From the NCBI GenBank assembly GCA_009760855.2, contig WPIO01000019.1:2337501-2401500 (forward strand): 64,000 nucleotides of DNA, written 5' to 3'. Below, piece by piece: positions 56,901-64,000 of the stretch. Within the stretch, counting starts at the first letter, position 1, and the number at the start of each line of letters is the position of its first letter. The position numbers were made by a program, and so were the translations under genes. The notes beneath the pieces were generated by a model, which worked only from the letters and a program-made list of their open reading frames with translations, was not told where the DNA came from and searched no databases. Source of the stretch: Cristatella mucedo (taxonomy: Eukaryota > Bryozoa > Phylactolaemata > Cristatellidae).

Positions 56901-59900
56901 CTGTCTACATTCAAGCAAGCCACGATTAACCTCATCCGGAAGTTCATATCCCAATCAAAGAAGACAGCTAGTCCTATAAACCCCCATTCCACAAATTGTT
57001 TACCGTCTGATAAATCTGTTTTGGGTCTGGCTGGTAGGACTCCTGTTTTCAAGTGAAAAAAGATACGATATTGCAGTGCGGCTAGCTAGGCTTGAGAAAA
57101 AGAATGAAGAGGCCTAAAAGTGAGTGACGTAATGTTGAAGCCGATTCACTGCTTAGTGAGGAGCCAGTGCTGGCCGGTAAGCAGTAGTGCGATGTGGCAG
57201 CAACAATGCTCACGAAAGACATGCCGAGGTTCCGAGCTCTGAACCAACTGTAAACGTCAAATTGCACAGGTTGGACAACCTGCAAGTAGTGAGTTAAAGA
57301 AGCCGAGAAAAGGTGTAAAAGGCGTGGGCCAATTTTAATGCGGTAGCTCTGTCTACGCAGGCCTAAATTTGTGCAAAGTTATGTAGCTGAATGTAGGCAA
57401 ACTTGACTGTGAAGCTGGAGCGGTCGTCTAGTGAAAGATCGATCTGGAACTGGGCGCCCAGATTTCGCACTGATACTACAGTGGATACGCTGGCAGATCT
57501 ATTTTTGGGTGATAGGTTTACCAATTTTTGAGCAACACTAGATTTGTCCTCTACTAGTAGGTTGGTTTTATCGTCATTTAATTTGAGAAAATGCGTAGCC
57601 ATCCAAGTGGGAATGCCCGCAGTTTATGCATCAAGGGAGTTTGTCGTGCAGGGAAAGCAGGGAGGGATAGAAGCGCAGGTGTCGTAGTCGTAGAAACGAG
57701 AGCCTCGACTGTGCTTGGCAATTACATCCATAAGAGTAAGAGTAAAACTTGTGAGAAAAGAAGGGGACCAAGCACCGAAACTTGTGGTAACCCATGCTTT
57801 AGATGCCCATCGGTTGACTGTTACATACAAAACCTTGGCACGATTGAGGTAGTCTCGCACCCATAGCCAGCGTCGGCTCGACCGGACTCTGCCAGCATGA
57901 CTGCAAAATCTGGAGGCTTCCCGACGTTCGTCAGTGACGTGTCCGAATAAATTTCCCTACGGAAGTTGTGAGGCTGCTGTCTCAAGAGGTTTTGTATTAC
58001 CACAAATGTGAAGCGCCTAGAAAGAGATTGAGTTCTCTGAGGGCTCTTTACCAAGTGTATTATTATTATAAGCTGGCTGTGGCTACTGCTGCTGTGGTTT
58101 TGCGACTGCCGCTGCATGCTCTCCACCGAGTCCTAGACCGGGACAATCCAGATATGCTGGCCTATTCTACAATGTCCTGAGGTGCTAGCTAAGTGATAGA
58201 TGATGGTGCTAGGCGGCGCCGACCGGCCCGACTAGACTTGTAACCGCGAAAGAGCCGTGATGGCACACTCGGTAAGGCGTTTGCTTTCACGACCTTGCTA
58301 TGATCTATAGTATTTAAAGCGCCTGCCCTCCCCCAGTGCTCTGTGCCGGGGTACAATGAAATTCGGGACTGGTGCGAAGTTAAATTACACCCAGCCATAA
58401 CTGGGCATCAAAACCAACACCTTATTTTGGGCCGGTTAAAAAGAGTTTATGTGCCAGGTCAATCGCCCTATGCAGTGCAAAGCGGTCCTAGAGGTTTAAA
58501 GTACGCGAACTCTCAGAATTGCGGTATAGCGGTCACTATGGTGTGCCTGCAATCACTAGCGATGACCCACACCCTAATGGCAGACCCCTACAGCCCAACA
58601 AGGTACGTGCTACTATTTTAGTAGTGCAATAGGAGCACAGCTACGAAATATAAGTTAGACTCATCTTGTCGTAACCTTAGGTTCGGTCACTCGTTCTCAA
58701 TCGGTGTAGTCTCTGGCGTGAGCTACTTAAGCTGCACTCCAAACCTTGCGGTGCTGCTTTGCTCTCGGACCTAACTATTGGTGGCCATTCTTATAATCGT
58801 CTATCTCGTTCATTTGCTTGAAACCCTCGGCTGATGGCATTCTTGTGCTTGCCTACCCAGCGAAGCATCCTGGTTAGCATAGCATAGCATAGCAGCAGCA
58901 GTTCGTATCTTCTGCCAGTAGGACAGCTTTTAGCTTCAAGTTATTTTAGAACCTAAATAAGTTTTGCTGTTGGATTAACTCCACATCACTCGTTACGACT
59001 TGGCCAATGAGTCCCAGCAAATCTGCATGTACATATTTATAGAATTAGTCCCCTTCTCTTACTCGAGGTGCTAAAAAAAAAAGTTAAAAACCAACTGAAG
59101 ATTACGTTCCCGTGCTTGTAGCTATCTGCGAGGGCTGGTCCTTTTGCAGACTAGGGTGGCAGCTTCCCCCTTCAGCTCCCCCCTTGGCTCTGCCACTGAC
59201 TTTTCTTACTGGACAAAAGCAGAATGTACCTCATGTATACGCTCGGTACGTTCTGTTTAAGTATTGGCCGTGCTTGCAGTTTCTCTAAGCTCAATGGGAT
59301 ATAGAGTTTGTTGAGTTTTTTTAGACTAGCTCCAGGAAGGACGTTGTCCGCAGCAGAAGCCGCCAAAAACAGCAGTTGTCGATAATTATTACTATCACTT
59401 ACGTAGTTCTGGCCGACGCTTTCTCCGTTGTAAACACAACATCGGCCGATACGAACTTCGTACCAGCCTCCAGCACAACCTCTATTGTACTTTCATTTCG
59501 GCTCAACCTCACCACGACGATCTCATTGACAAGCAGATGGCTGAGTGTGCGATGTGCATACAGCCTATGCACCACCTCGTATGCGCTCGCCGTTATGCTG
59601 TGCGAGAACACTCCTGCAAAGGAGGGCCGTGGCATGGCCCGTCTTACAATACTTACAATATCTAGCTCACTTGCAAAAATCGAGTCGCAAGCAAAGGGCA
59701 CTGCTCGCAGTAGAGAGAAAAAGTACACAGCCTTGCCTTTAACTGTGTTCAGTGAGTACAAGTGTCGCTGAGGAGGTGGCAGCGATGGTGGCAGCTCCGA
59801 ATGCGTGACGACGGAGCTCACGTTAAGCCGACTCCAGGCTGGTATGGCGGCGCGGTGGCTCAGGCTTCCCCTGCCATTGTACACACCATTCAAGTACATC

Positions 59901-61720
59901 TTGTCACCGTACACGGCCGTGCCCAGGTGACCGTTACCAACCGTAGCATAGTAGCGCCTGTTTGCAGGCAGCCTGCAAGGTCACGGAGCTCGATCGGATC
60001 GACGCACTGCACGTCATCCCCGACAGCAGGCAGGGCACCGCCAAAAGCGCAGCAATGATGAGACGTTAGCAGCGCATGGCCTGCCTGCCGCTTACTGATC
60101 GGAGCTAAATATGTAGCTGCTCGTCTCTACGTTCTCGGGCTGCCACTCTTGGCTCGTGTCCGAGGTGCAAGGATGCTCCCAAGGTTCGCCTCCAACAACT
60201 TTGATGCAACGATGGCCACCGGATGATGGTGCGATAGAGCTGCAATAAACGTGAAAGAGCTACCACGCTTAGCTAGCGAAATTGAAGCTGCTGGAGAGAT
60301 CATTGCAGAGCAGATAGCAAAAGAGAGTAAGGACGTGCACCCGAAGCTTTTCCCCGTAGCACTCGCTGCTCGAGCACTCGTGTTGAGCCTTCCATCCTTA
60401 CTTATCGCAGCCCACACTGGCATTCTGCGCGAATCAGCTTCTACAGAACGGTGAGAGTCTTTTTAATGAAATGCCTGGCATTGCTAAGAAAAATAAAAAT
60501 GCCTGCGTGTTACACTATTTTGTTTGGTAAGTGCCCTGCTGCAGCAGGGCTGCACCACCTGTGAGCATAACGGTTTCTGCCTTCCACCCATCTGTGTGCA
60601 CACGAGCTTTTACGTGCACGTACTAACTTGACATATTATGAAAGTGGCCACACTAGGTACACTTCTGAATAATTTAATATAGTATACCTAAATTACCGAT
60701 GCATTTATGCCAGCATCTGGTATAAGCCCACCTTCCGAGTCTCTCAGTGCACAAGCATTTGAGTTCTGATCAGAGTACTGCAGAGAGTACAGTTCATAGT
60801 GCCTTCTGCCATAATATTACACAGCAGTGTCACTTGGATTATTATCATATGCCCACCCCCTATGCAGCTGCAACATAAATCGAATTTTTTGGAAATTTTT
60901 GAGACACACGAGAGCTAGACAGTCTAGAATGAAATTCTTTAGTAAGCACTGACAGCTAACTGGGTGGGAAGCAAAAGAGCCGGCAAACGTATAACTGCAC
61001 TTCTTCTATTGTCATCCCTACTGTCAATTTAAAAAAACTTGAGATTATACAGTGATTTCTTAACATGGCTTCAATAATAACGGTATAAGAAGAATATCAA
61101 GTGGCATTCAGACATCTCCTGCCACTAGATACAAGTTGTCCCTAGTCTCAGACCACCAATTCCAGTTCCGAGCAGCAACCTGAAGCCCTGCTAACTGCCA
61201 GACTCCACGATGGCTAGGGCCAATTGCTACTTCGAACGTTAGCTGCCACGGATATTGCTAGTACCTTTCTGCCTCGCATGGCCTCGGCCTGCAGCTTGGC
61301 AAGCAGACACGCAGCCAAGCCTACCAATCCGAGGTAGCTACAACGTATTGCTAACAGGCTGGAATAGCTGTTGCTGCTGCATCAACATGCGCATGACCGT
61401 ACGAGCTGCTCAGCAGGAGGCTTTCAGGAGGCACGACCTCCCTAATCGAAATACTATACAGTTTTATACACCTCAAATTCGCATGGCACCAAGCATACCA
61501 CTCACTTGTGCTTGGGCTCCTGTGTCGTCCGCAGAAACTCGGAGCCTTCGCCTGGCATGACACCTGAGAGGTCTGCAGTTTTAGTGAGAGACAACCAAGT
61601 CTCGGCGACATTCCTGAATGCTTTCCAAATACTCCATTCGGCAGCAGCTGCTTCGATCGGTTGGGTCATCGCCTCTGGCATGTGGATAAGGATGGCCACA
61701 GCGACCATCGTCCGAAGCAT
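41872..61720 (-). CDS. PGGHG: Protein-glucosylgalactosylhydroxylysine glucosidase (PGGHG/ATHL1 family)
   Basis: PGGHG removes glucose from the glucosyl-galactosyl-hydroxylysine units of collagen; it has the GH65-type (alpha/alpha)6 barrel. Exons 61506-61720, 60096-60239, 59403-59972, 54399-54580, 51159-51418, 50697-50880, 47769-47978, 43328-43902 and 43083-43248 join with every phase matching, giving about 800 codons before the C-terminal exon. The three carboxylates reported for the human enzyme are kept: the Asp of FWDQE, the Glu of YEIHING and the Glu of ITEPF. A weak last exon at 41872-41996 also fits in phase. The human protein is about 737 residues with a short N-terminus; this one has about 115 extra N-terminal residues starting with a signal-like sequence and carries several NxS/T sequons. 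Introns reach 4.8 kb and hold LINEs and a pogo-like remnant. Confidence 0.9.
42343..42392 (+). mobile_element. SINE family A, 3' end fragment
   Basis: CTCTTCTGTCGCTATATAAA to TATTAAATTAGCTAG. Another 5'-only fragment with A box (GATGGCACACTCGGTAAGG) is at 58256-58300, and a minus-strand 3' fragment lies near 1060-1098. Confidence 0.6.
43083..43248 (-). CDS. PGGHG: PGGHG exon 9: end of barrel
   Basis: [20 protein letters not shown], then FLQSILAGYGGIRYHSNRLE. Joins the previous exon to give [14 protein letters not shown], as in the human EPFKVWTENADGSG. Short 79-base intron upstream (43249-43327). Donor ATCACAG|GTATGA. Confidence 0.95.
43328..43902 (-). CDS. PGGHG: PGGHG exon 8: third catalytic carboxylate, with possible internal mini-intron
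   Basis: Begins VQPPDEYHYPVNDSVYTN and contains HPEFDGY, VVKQADAIMLGYPL, SVGPAMTWSIFTVG and ends HITEPFQ; this last Glu corresponds to human Glu574. Between DGYRPNKT and the VVKQAD block lie about 30 extra residues absent from relatives. They coincide with a 96-base GT-AG segment (43576-43671) that keeps the frame. The model with that segment spliced out uses 43672-43902 and 43328-43575. Acceptor CTGCCGTTAG, donor CAG|GTAACG. Confidence 0.95.
44040..45540 (-). mobile_element. LINE family 2 copies, with an inserted family 1 3' end
   Basis: Two stretches (about 44040-44610 and 44770-45540) match the antisense family 2 LINE. Between them, 44620-44762 is a sense family 1 3' end with a TTATTATTAG tail. 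All lie in the PGGHG intron between exons 7 and 8. Confidence 0.7.
45620..46110 (+). mobile_element. LINE family 2, sense, inverted relative to 44.0-45.5 kb
   Basis: Contains CCTAGACTGTGGAACTCAGT and the family 2 RT C-terminal region, ending with a GGAGATATAATACATTATAT tail. Forms an inverted pair with the copies just upstream. Confidence 0.75.
46180..46360 (-). mobile_element. tRNA-headed SINE (family B), diverged
   Basis: Complement shows CACTGGTTTGGCCCTGTGGC at the head and GTGGGCTCGAGATCCGAGGC in the B box region. The 3' tail is decayed. Confidence 0.6.
46380..47760. other. PGGHG intron, little recognised
   Basis: Holds the inverted repeat at 46741-46775 and a possible SINE end near 47285; otherwise nothing seen. 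Confidence 0.4.
46741..46775. repeat. Inverted repeat
   Basis: CGCCCCCTTAAGCT and, after seven bases, AGCTCAAGGGGGCG: 13 of 14 positions pair. In the PGGHG intron between exons 7 and 8. Confidence 0.85.
47769..47978 (-). CDS. PGGHG: PGGHG exon 7: catalytic Glu (EIHING)
   Basis: Reads CEKYEIHINGDIALAIRQYV, then LAQFWQGRLVYNATDARYHI. The Glu before IHING corresponds to human Glu430, the proposed general acid. Acceptor TTTCACTTGCAG, donor CTTG|GTACGT. Completes split codons with both neighbours. Confidence 0.95.
49835..50032 (+). mobile_element. LINE family 1, 3' end
   Basis: GCATGCTGACCCTGTGCATG through a degraded GAAATAAATTAAGTTCTCTG end and a TTATTATTATCATTATTA tail, in a PGGHG intron. Confidence 0.75.
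50697..50880 (-). CDS. PGGHG: PGGHG exon 6: catalytic Asp (FWDQE)
   Basis: Begins DYQGHVFWDQEIWMFPPV, the strongest family motif. The first Asp corresponds to human Asp301, one of the essential carboxylates. Ends with AVENARASNDSGARFPWEQA. The family has FWDQD here; this protein has Glu at the second position. The intron to exon 5 is 278 bases. Confidence 0.95.
51159..51418 (-). CDS. PGGHG: PGGHG exon 5: start of catalytic barrel
   Basis: Acceptor CTATTCTTTTACCAG. Contains SRAHADAWAETWQRG, RAIYSSLYYILSSLP and FGLSPESLAYGDG, matching the family blocks AHAQAWAQLW, SLYYLLSALP and GLSPGGLSNG. Ends in phase 0 at CTAGAT|GTAAGA. Confidence 0.93.
52348..52427. repeat. (TA)n microsatellite
   Basis: Pure TA run in the PGGHG intron between exons 4 and 5. 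Shorter TA runs are at 53901-53940 and 54605-54627. Confidence 0.97.
53525..54025 (+). mobile_element. Internally deleted pogo/Tigger-like DNA transposon
   Basis: About 0.5 kb. Both ends carry GTCGCAC/GCGACTTATA-type motifs in inverted arrangement (TGCGACTTGTACCCTG at left, GGGTGCGACTTATATAATAG at right). Inside is an acidic coding remnant at about 53740-53870, MLGGTEDDAIYEESDDSD and onward, like the acidic C-terminal tail of pogo-type DDE transposases, plus a (TA)n expansion. Confidence 0.45.
54399..54580 (-). CDS. PGGHG: PGGHG exon 4
   Basis: Acceptor TTTTTTGTTATGCAG, donor ATGG|GTAATG. Reads YGDDVPASLVLP and SKSSWTFLTSVGTDED, matching the human block with TLGEGEEARTWDFLTAVG. Phases (1 base in, 1 base out) fit both neighbours. 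A short (TA)n tract sits just upstream of the acceptor. Confidence 0.85.
55405..55520 (-). mobile_element. LINE/SINE 3' end
   Basis: (AATAAT)n at 55407-55430, then GAGAACTCAATCTCTTGCTG and ATTCACATATGCT. The latter matches the tail of the tRNA-headed SINE at 20.4 kb more than the LINE. Confidence 0.55.
56600..57055 (+). mobile_element. LINE fragment: region just before reverse transcriptase
   Basis: One frame reads YRSYQSILANAKSSFYKNFL, then ATINHLLNCSHVS and LADRSS, the typical spacer between endonuclease and RT in CR1/L2 elements. Contains stops, so dead. Followed at 57060 by an antisense LINE fragment. Confidence 0.6.
57060..57870 (-). mobile_element. LINE family 1-like, diverged
   Basis: Minus strand encodes [20 protein letters not shown] and neighbouring RT C-terminal residues. 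More diverged than the 10-13 kb copies. Inside the PGGHG intron between exons 3 and 4. Confidence 0.7.
57965..58073 (+). mobile_element. LINE family 1, solo 3' end
   Basis: AAGCGCCTAGAAAGAGATTG with AGTTCTCTGAGGGCTC and a TATTATTATTATAA tail. Confidence 0.75.
58337..58602 (+). CDS. Unassigned plus-strand exon with excellent splice sites, inside a PGGHG intron
   Basis: Acceptor CCTGCCCTCCCCCAG and donor CAACAAG|GTACGT frame an 88-codon open stretch. It reads CSVPGYNEIRDWCEVKLHP, VYVPGQSPYAVQSGPRGLKY and NSQNCGIAVTMVCLQSL. The frame stops soon after the donor (TAG at 58619). GLK....NC........LQSL loosely recalls a ubiquitin-protease Cys box, but the spacing differs. It could be an exon of a nested gene or of a domesticated or decayed transposon. 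I do not recognise it. Confidence 0.35.
59403..59972 (-). CDS. PGGHG: PGGHG exon 3: N-terminal beta-sandwich
   Basis: Encodes RYYATVGNGHLG, DKMYLNGVYNGRG, then later HRLYAHRTLSHLLVN. These are hallmark N-terminal PGGHG blocks. Compared with the family there is an extra stretch between the YSLNTVKG and YAHR blocks. It coincides with a 57-base segment (59614-59670) with GTGAGC and CCTCCTTTGCAG borders, a candidate intron that is a multiple of three. Donor ACTAC|GTAAGT. Confidence 0.9.
60096..60239 (-). CDS. PGGHG: PGGHG exon 2: N-terminal extension
   Basis: Acceptor TTTATTGCAG, donor GATCA|GTAAGC. Ends SSYIFSSDQ, which runs straight into LPANRRYYATVGNGHLG of the next exon. This corresponds to the human start of the conserved region (FAAHSLPSDPRLLATV). 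The first two thirds (SIAPSSGGHRCIKVVGG) is outside the conserved domain. Confidence 0.7.
61506..61720 (-). CDS. PGGHG: PGGHG exon 1: signal-like N-terminus
   Basis: True ATG at 61720. Reads MLRTMVAVAILIHMPEAMTQ, a short hydrophobic stretch typical of a signal peptide, then AAAAEWSIWKAFRNVAETW. The donor CACAA|GTGAGT gives phase 2, which fits the next exon. The frame is open upstream to 61807, but only through non-ATG codons. There is no homology to vertebrate PGGHG here; the link is by splice phase and strand only. Confidence 0.5.
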
Positions 61721-61809
61721 CCTCAAGCCAAGGCTTGCTGGCTTAGCAAGAGGGCGTGGCAAAGTACGGGCTCTGCGGTCCACAAGCGAGGTATCTGCAC
61801 GAAACACTG

Positions 61810-64000
61810 TTCGTAACTGAGTGGGGTCTCATATTACTTGCCATCGGGGGGGGGGAGTGGCAGGCCGTCTCGGGTCAAGAGGTCGGGTCAGGAGTCCTAC
61901 CCCTGCTACGCTTCGGTTACCTGGACTAATTGCCTACAAAGCATAAGCAAGCCAGGGCACTCTCAACTTCTCTGTACGATGTGGCGGATGCGATTCCTCT
62001 TTGTACATGGAACGATTCGGGAGAACAATTGTCGGAGCAAATTAACTCCCCAGCGAGTGCTCTAAAGCTTTCTCGGGGATTATCCTTTTTTATCCACAGC
62101 TATCCCGAAGCTGCATCTGTACTGCATTCTAGCACTGCAAATGTTTTATGCTGCCCCGTTGAGCAGCTGCGCACTGTCCTTACCGGGACCAAATGACAAA
62201 TTTCAGGAAAGGAGTTGCTCAACATCGAGATCTATTGGTGGGCGTTCGGACGGTCGGCGGTGACCTAGATTGATTGGGCTGCATACAGTAGGTGGTCTTG
62301 AATCTAAAATTACTTCACTTTTGCCTCAGCGCAGTTTGCTTTCGTCGTGCTAATGTTAAACAGGATACAAACAAGAAACTGCGACATGCGTAGACATGCT
62401 CGGCAACAAACAACACTGGACTGCCGTCGTATTAGTTCAGGCCATCAAGAATAATTTTATTTATATAAAATACAAAGACGCATTTATGGACACTAGTCTA
62501 CGCATAATCACACAGTGTAGAACAAGTGGAAGGAGAGAATTCGACTAACGGGAGCCTTTCTGATATCCCAAAGGTGCTATGCCGAAGTTACTGCGCCTCC
62601 TGTTTATTAAAACTTCCTTTCGTTGGGAAGACCTCTGCTCTCCCAGGTGACACCATTCTTGGAGCAAACCTGGCTTTTCTGAGAAGAAACTCATCGATGA
62701 CTTTTCGCGATGTATCAAAAGGGTCAGAGAGCACTAGTTGTTAAGCTTCTTGACAAAAAAAACTGCCATTGCCTAACAAACTGGTTCATGTTGATATACA
62801 TATTGCTTTTTGTCATTTGAATGATATGCAGGACCTCATCAAGTTAAATGCGACATGGTCCTTGATAGTCCTTATTATATCCACCGTATTAGTGTGCTAT
62901 GTTTTAAATATGTAGCATCATATTTTCTTAAAAACTGCAGATACCGAACGACAAGCAGGAGATAGAAATGTATTATATGGGCTGACATGAGAAAGGCAGA
63001 TAGAAAGCTAGGAGTAAAAGGTGCTGTCGTTAAGTTGAACACCGCAAGTCCTCGTAAGTAGACTGGCGATTTGCATGAGCACAAAAGTACGGCGACAGAC
63101 GAGGGTGTGAATATTGCTAGCCTAAAACCAAGAAAGCCGGGACGGGACAACTTTGCTCTCGTTTCTATAAGTTACGTTCCGCGAACGAACACTTCAATGA
63201 CATAATGACCATCGAATGAGAGACGCTTGACTTGTATGATCAGTGCACTGCTTCGCAGCGCAGACAACACAAAAGAACGATCACAAATAGATTACACCAA
63301 AGTAGTTCAAATACGATGACTGGCTCCGTCTGAAATTAAAGGGGCGCCAGTGCCAACGGAGGCTCAACTATCTTCACGTGTACGCCGTGGATCTTGCACA
63401 GTTAAACTAAAATGATTCCTGGCTAAGATGATCAATGCAATCACTTTGGACTTCCAGTTCAGATGTGCCACAACAGCTTCTTGGAGCCAAGTGCGCCAAT
63501 TCTAAGGAAACTGTATTGGCTGCTGAGGGAATACAGGAGCTCGAAACCTTACCACCAGATTGTGCACAGCTGGAGCGGGTGGTTTGCTGTCTTAGCTAGC
63601 AAAGTATGCGAATCTAAGGAAGTTAGGTGCCCTCGGTCTGTAGGTCTTAAAAACTAACTGTCAGAATCTTCTCGAATTCTTCGGAGGGGTCGCCCTTCTT
63701 GCAATCCTGACAGCCGTACGATGGAATTCTTATAATAAAAAAATTAGCATCCTGCACTATGTGTACGAACTGCTAATTCCGAAACTTCCTTTGTAAGGTT
63801 GAGTCTGAAAGGTTGGTGTCTGTTGGATGCCCGAGCACATACAATGAAACCTGTAATACTATGAGAATTAGGTTTCCGAATCGACCCAACCCTAAAGTAT
63901 GCAATCAAAATAAACAAATATGATCCTGGCTGAATTCCATTCCATGTTCGAACTTCCATTTATTTTCATGATGGGAAATTACCTGAAATTTTGCTGCAGC
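61810..64000. other. Upstream of PGGHG; no gene recognised
   Basis: Expected to contain the PGGHG promoter on the minus strand. No TATA box or other element could be assigned. Open frames are short and begin at non-ATG codons. Confidence 0.4.

Noticed and set aside
60127-60423. Frames on both strands over 60.1-60.45 kb
   Set aside because: Overlap PGGHG exon 2 in other frames; no match, and the start codons are not ATG.

Overview
The window looks like genomic DNA from an invertebrate animal. Genes are split by GT-AG introns of tens of bases to about 4.6 kb. The space between exons is full of decayed non-LTR retrotransposons of the CR1/L2 kind, tRNA-derived SINEs, DNA-transposon remnants, microsatellites and minisatellites. 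Nothing resembles a bacterial or viral layout. The species cannot be named from the sequence alone.

Three protein-coding genes were rebuilt by following conserved protein blocks across splice sites and checking that codon phase matched at each junction. (1) About 2.5-14.5 kb, minus strand: an ADAR RNA-editing adenosine deaminase. It has a diverged Z-alpha-like (Z-DNA-binding) domain, a two-part nuclear localisation signal, a long low-complexity linker, one dsRNA-binding domain, and a deaminase domain with its catalytic glutamate and all zinc ligands. The C-terminal exons were not found and probably lie left of base 1. The most 5' exon was not found either. (2) About 31.9-38.3 kb, plus strand: a two-exon, mucin-like single-pass membrane protein with a signal peptide, a Thr/Ala/Ser-rich ectodomain with short repeats, one transmembrane helix and a tail ending in an FxNxxY-type motif. 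(3) About 41.9-61.7 kb, minus strand: PGGHG (protein-glucosylgalactosylhydroxylysine glucosidase, ATHL1, GH65 fold), with ten exons followed in phase, the three catalytic carboxylates kept, an N-terminal signal-like sequence and many N-glycosylation sequons. Its last exon is only a weak candidate.

Layout: 0-2.5 kb, repeats and no recognised gene; 2.5-14.5 kb, ADAR with LINE and SINE copies in its two large introns; 14.5-31.4 kb, no firm gene but LINE, SINE, hAT-like and minisatellite DNA plus GC-rich patches near 16.3-17.4 and 25.1-25.8 kb; 31.4-39.2 kb, the mucin-like gene; 39.2-41.9 kb, repeats; 41.9-61.8 kb, PGGHG, whose introns carry an inverted LINE pair, a pogo-like remnant and a well-spliced plus-strand exon of unknown family; 61.8-64 kb, no recognised gene.

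The three genes do not form an obvious pathway. The strongest leads are the ADAR with a Z-alpha domain that has lost key aromatic residues, an apparently secretory PGGHG with two candidate mini-introns whose lengths are multiples of three, two hAT-type miniature elements with visible 8-bp target duplications (one splitting a SINE), and long inverted LINE pairs that would make dsRNA if transcribed.
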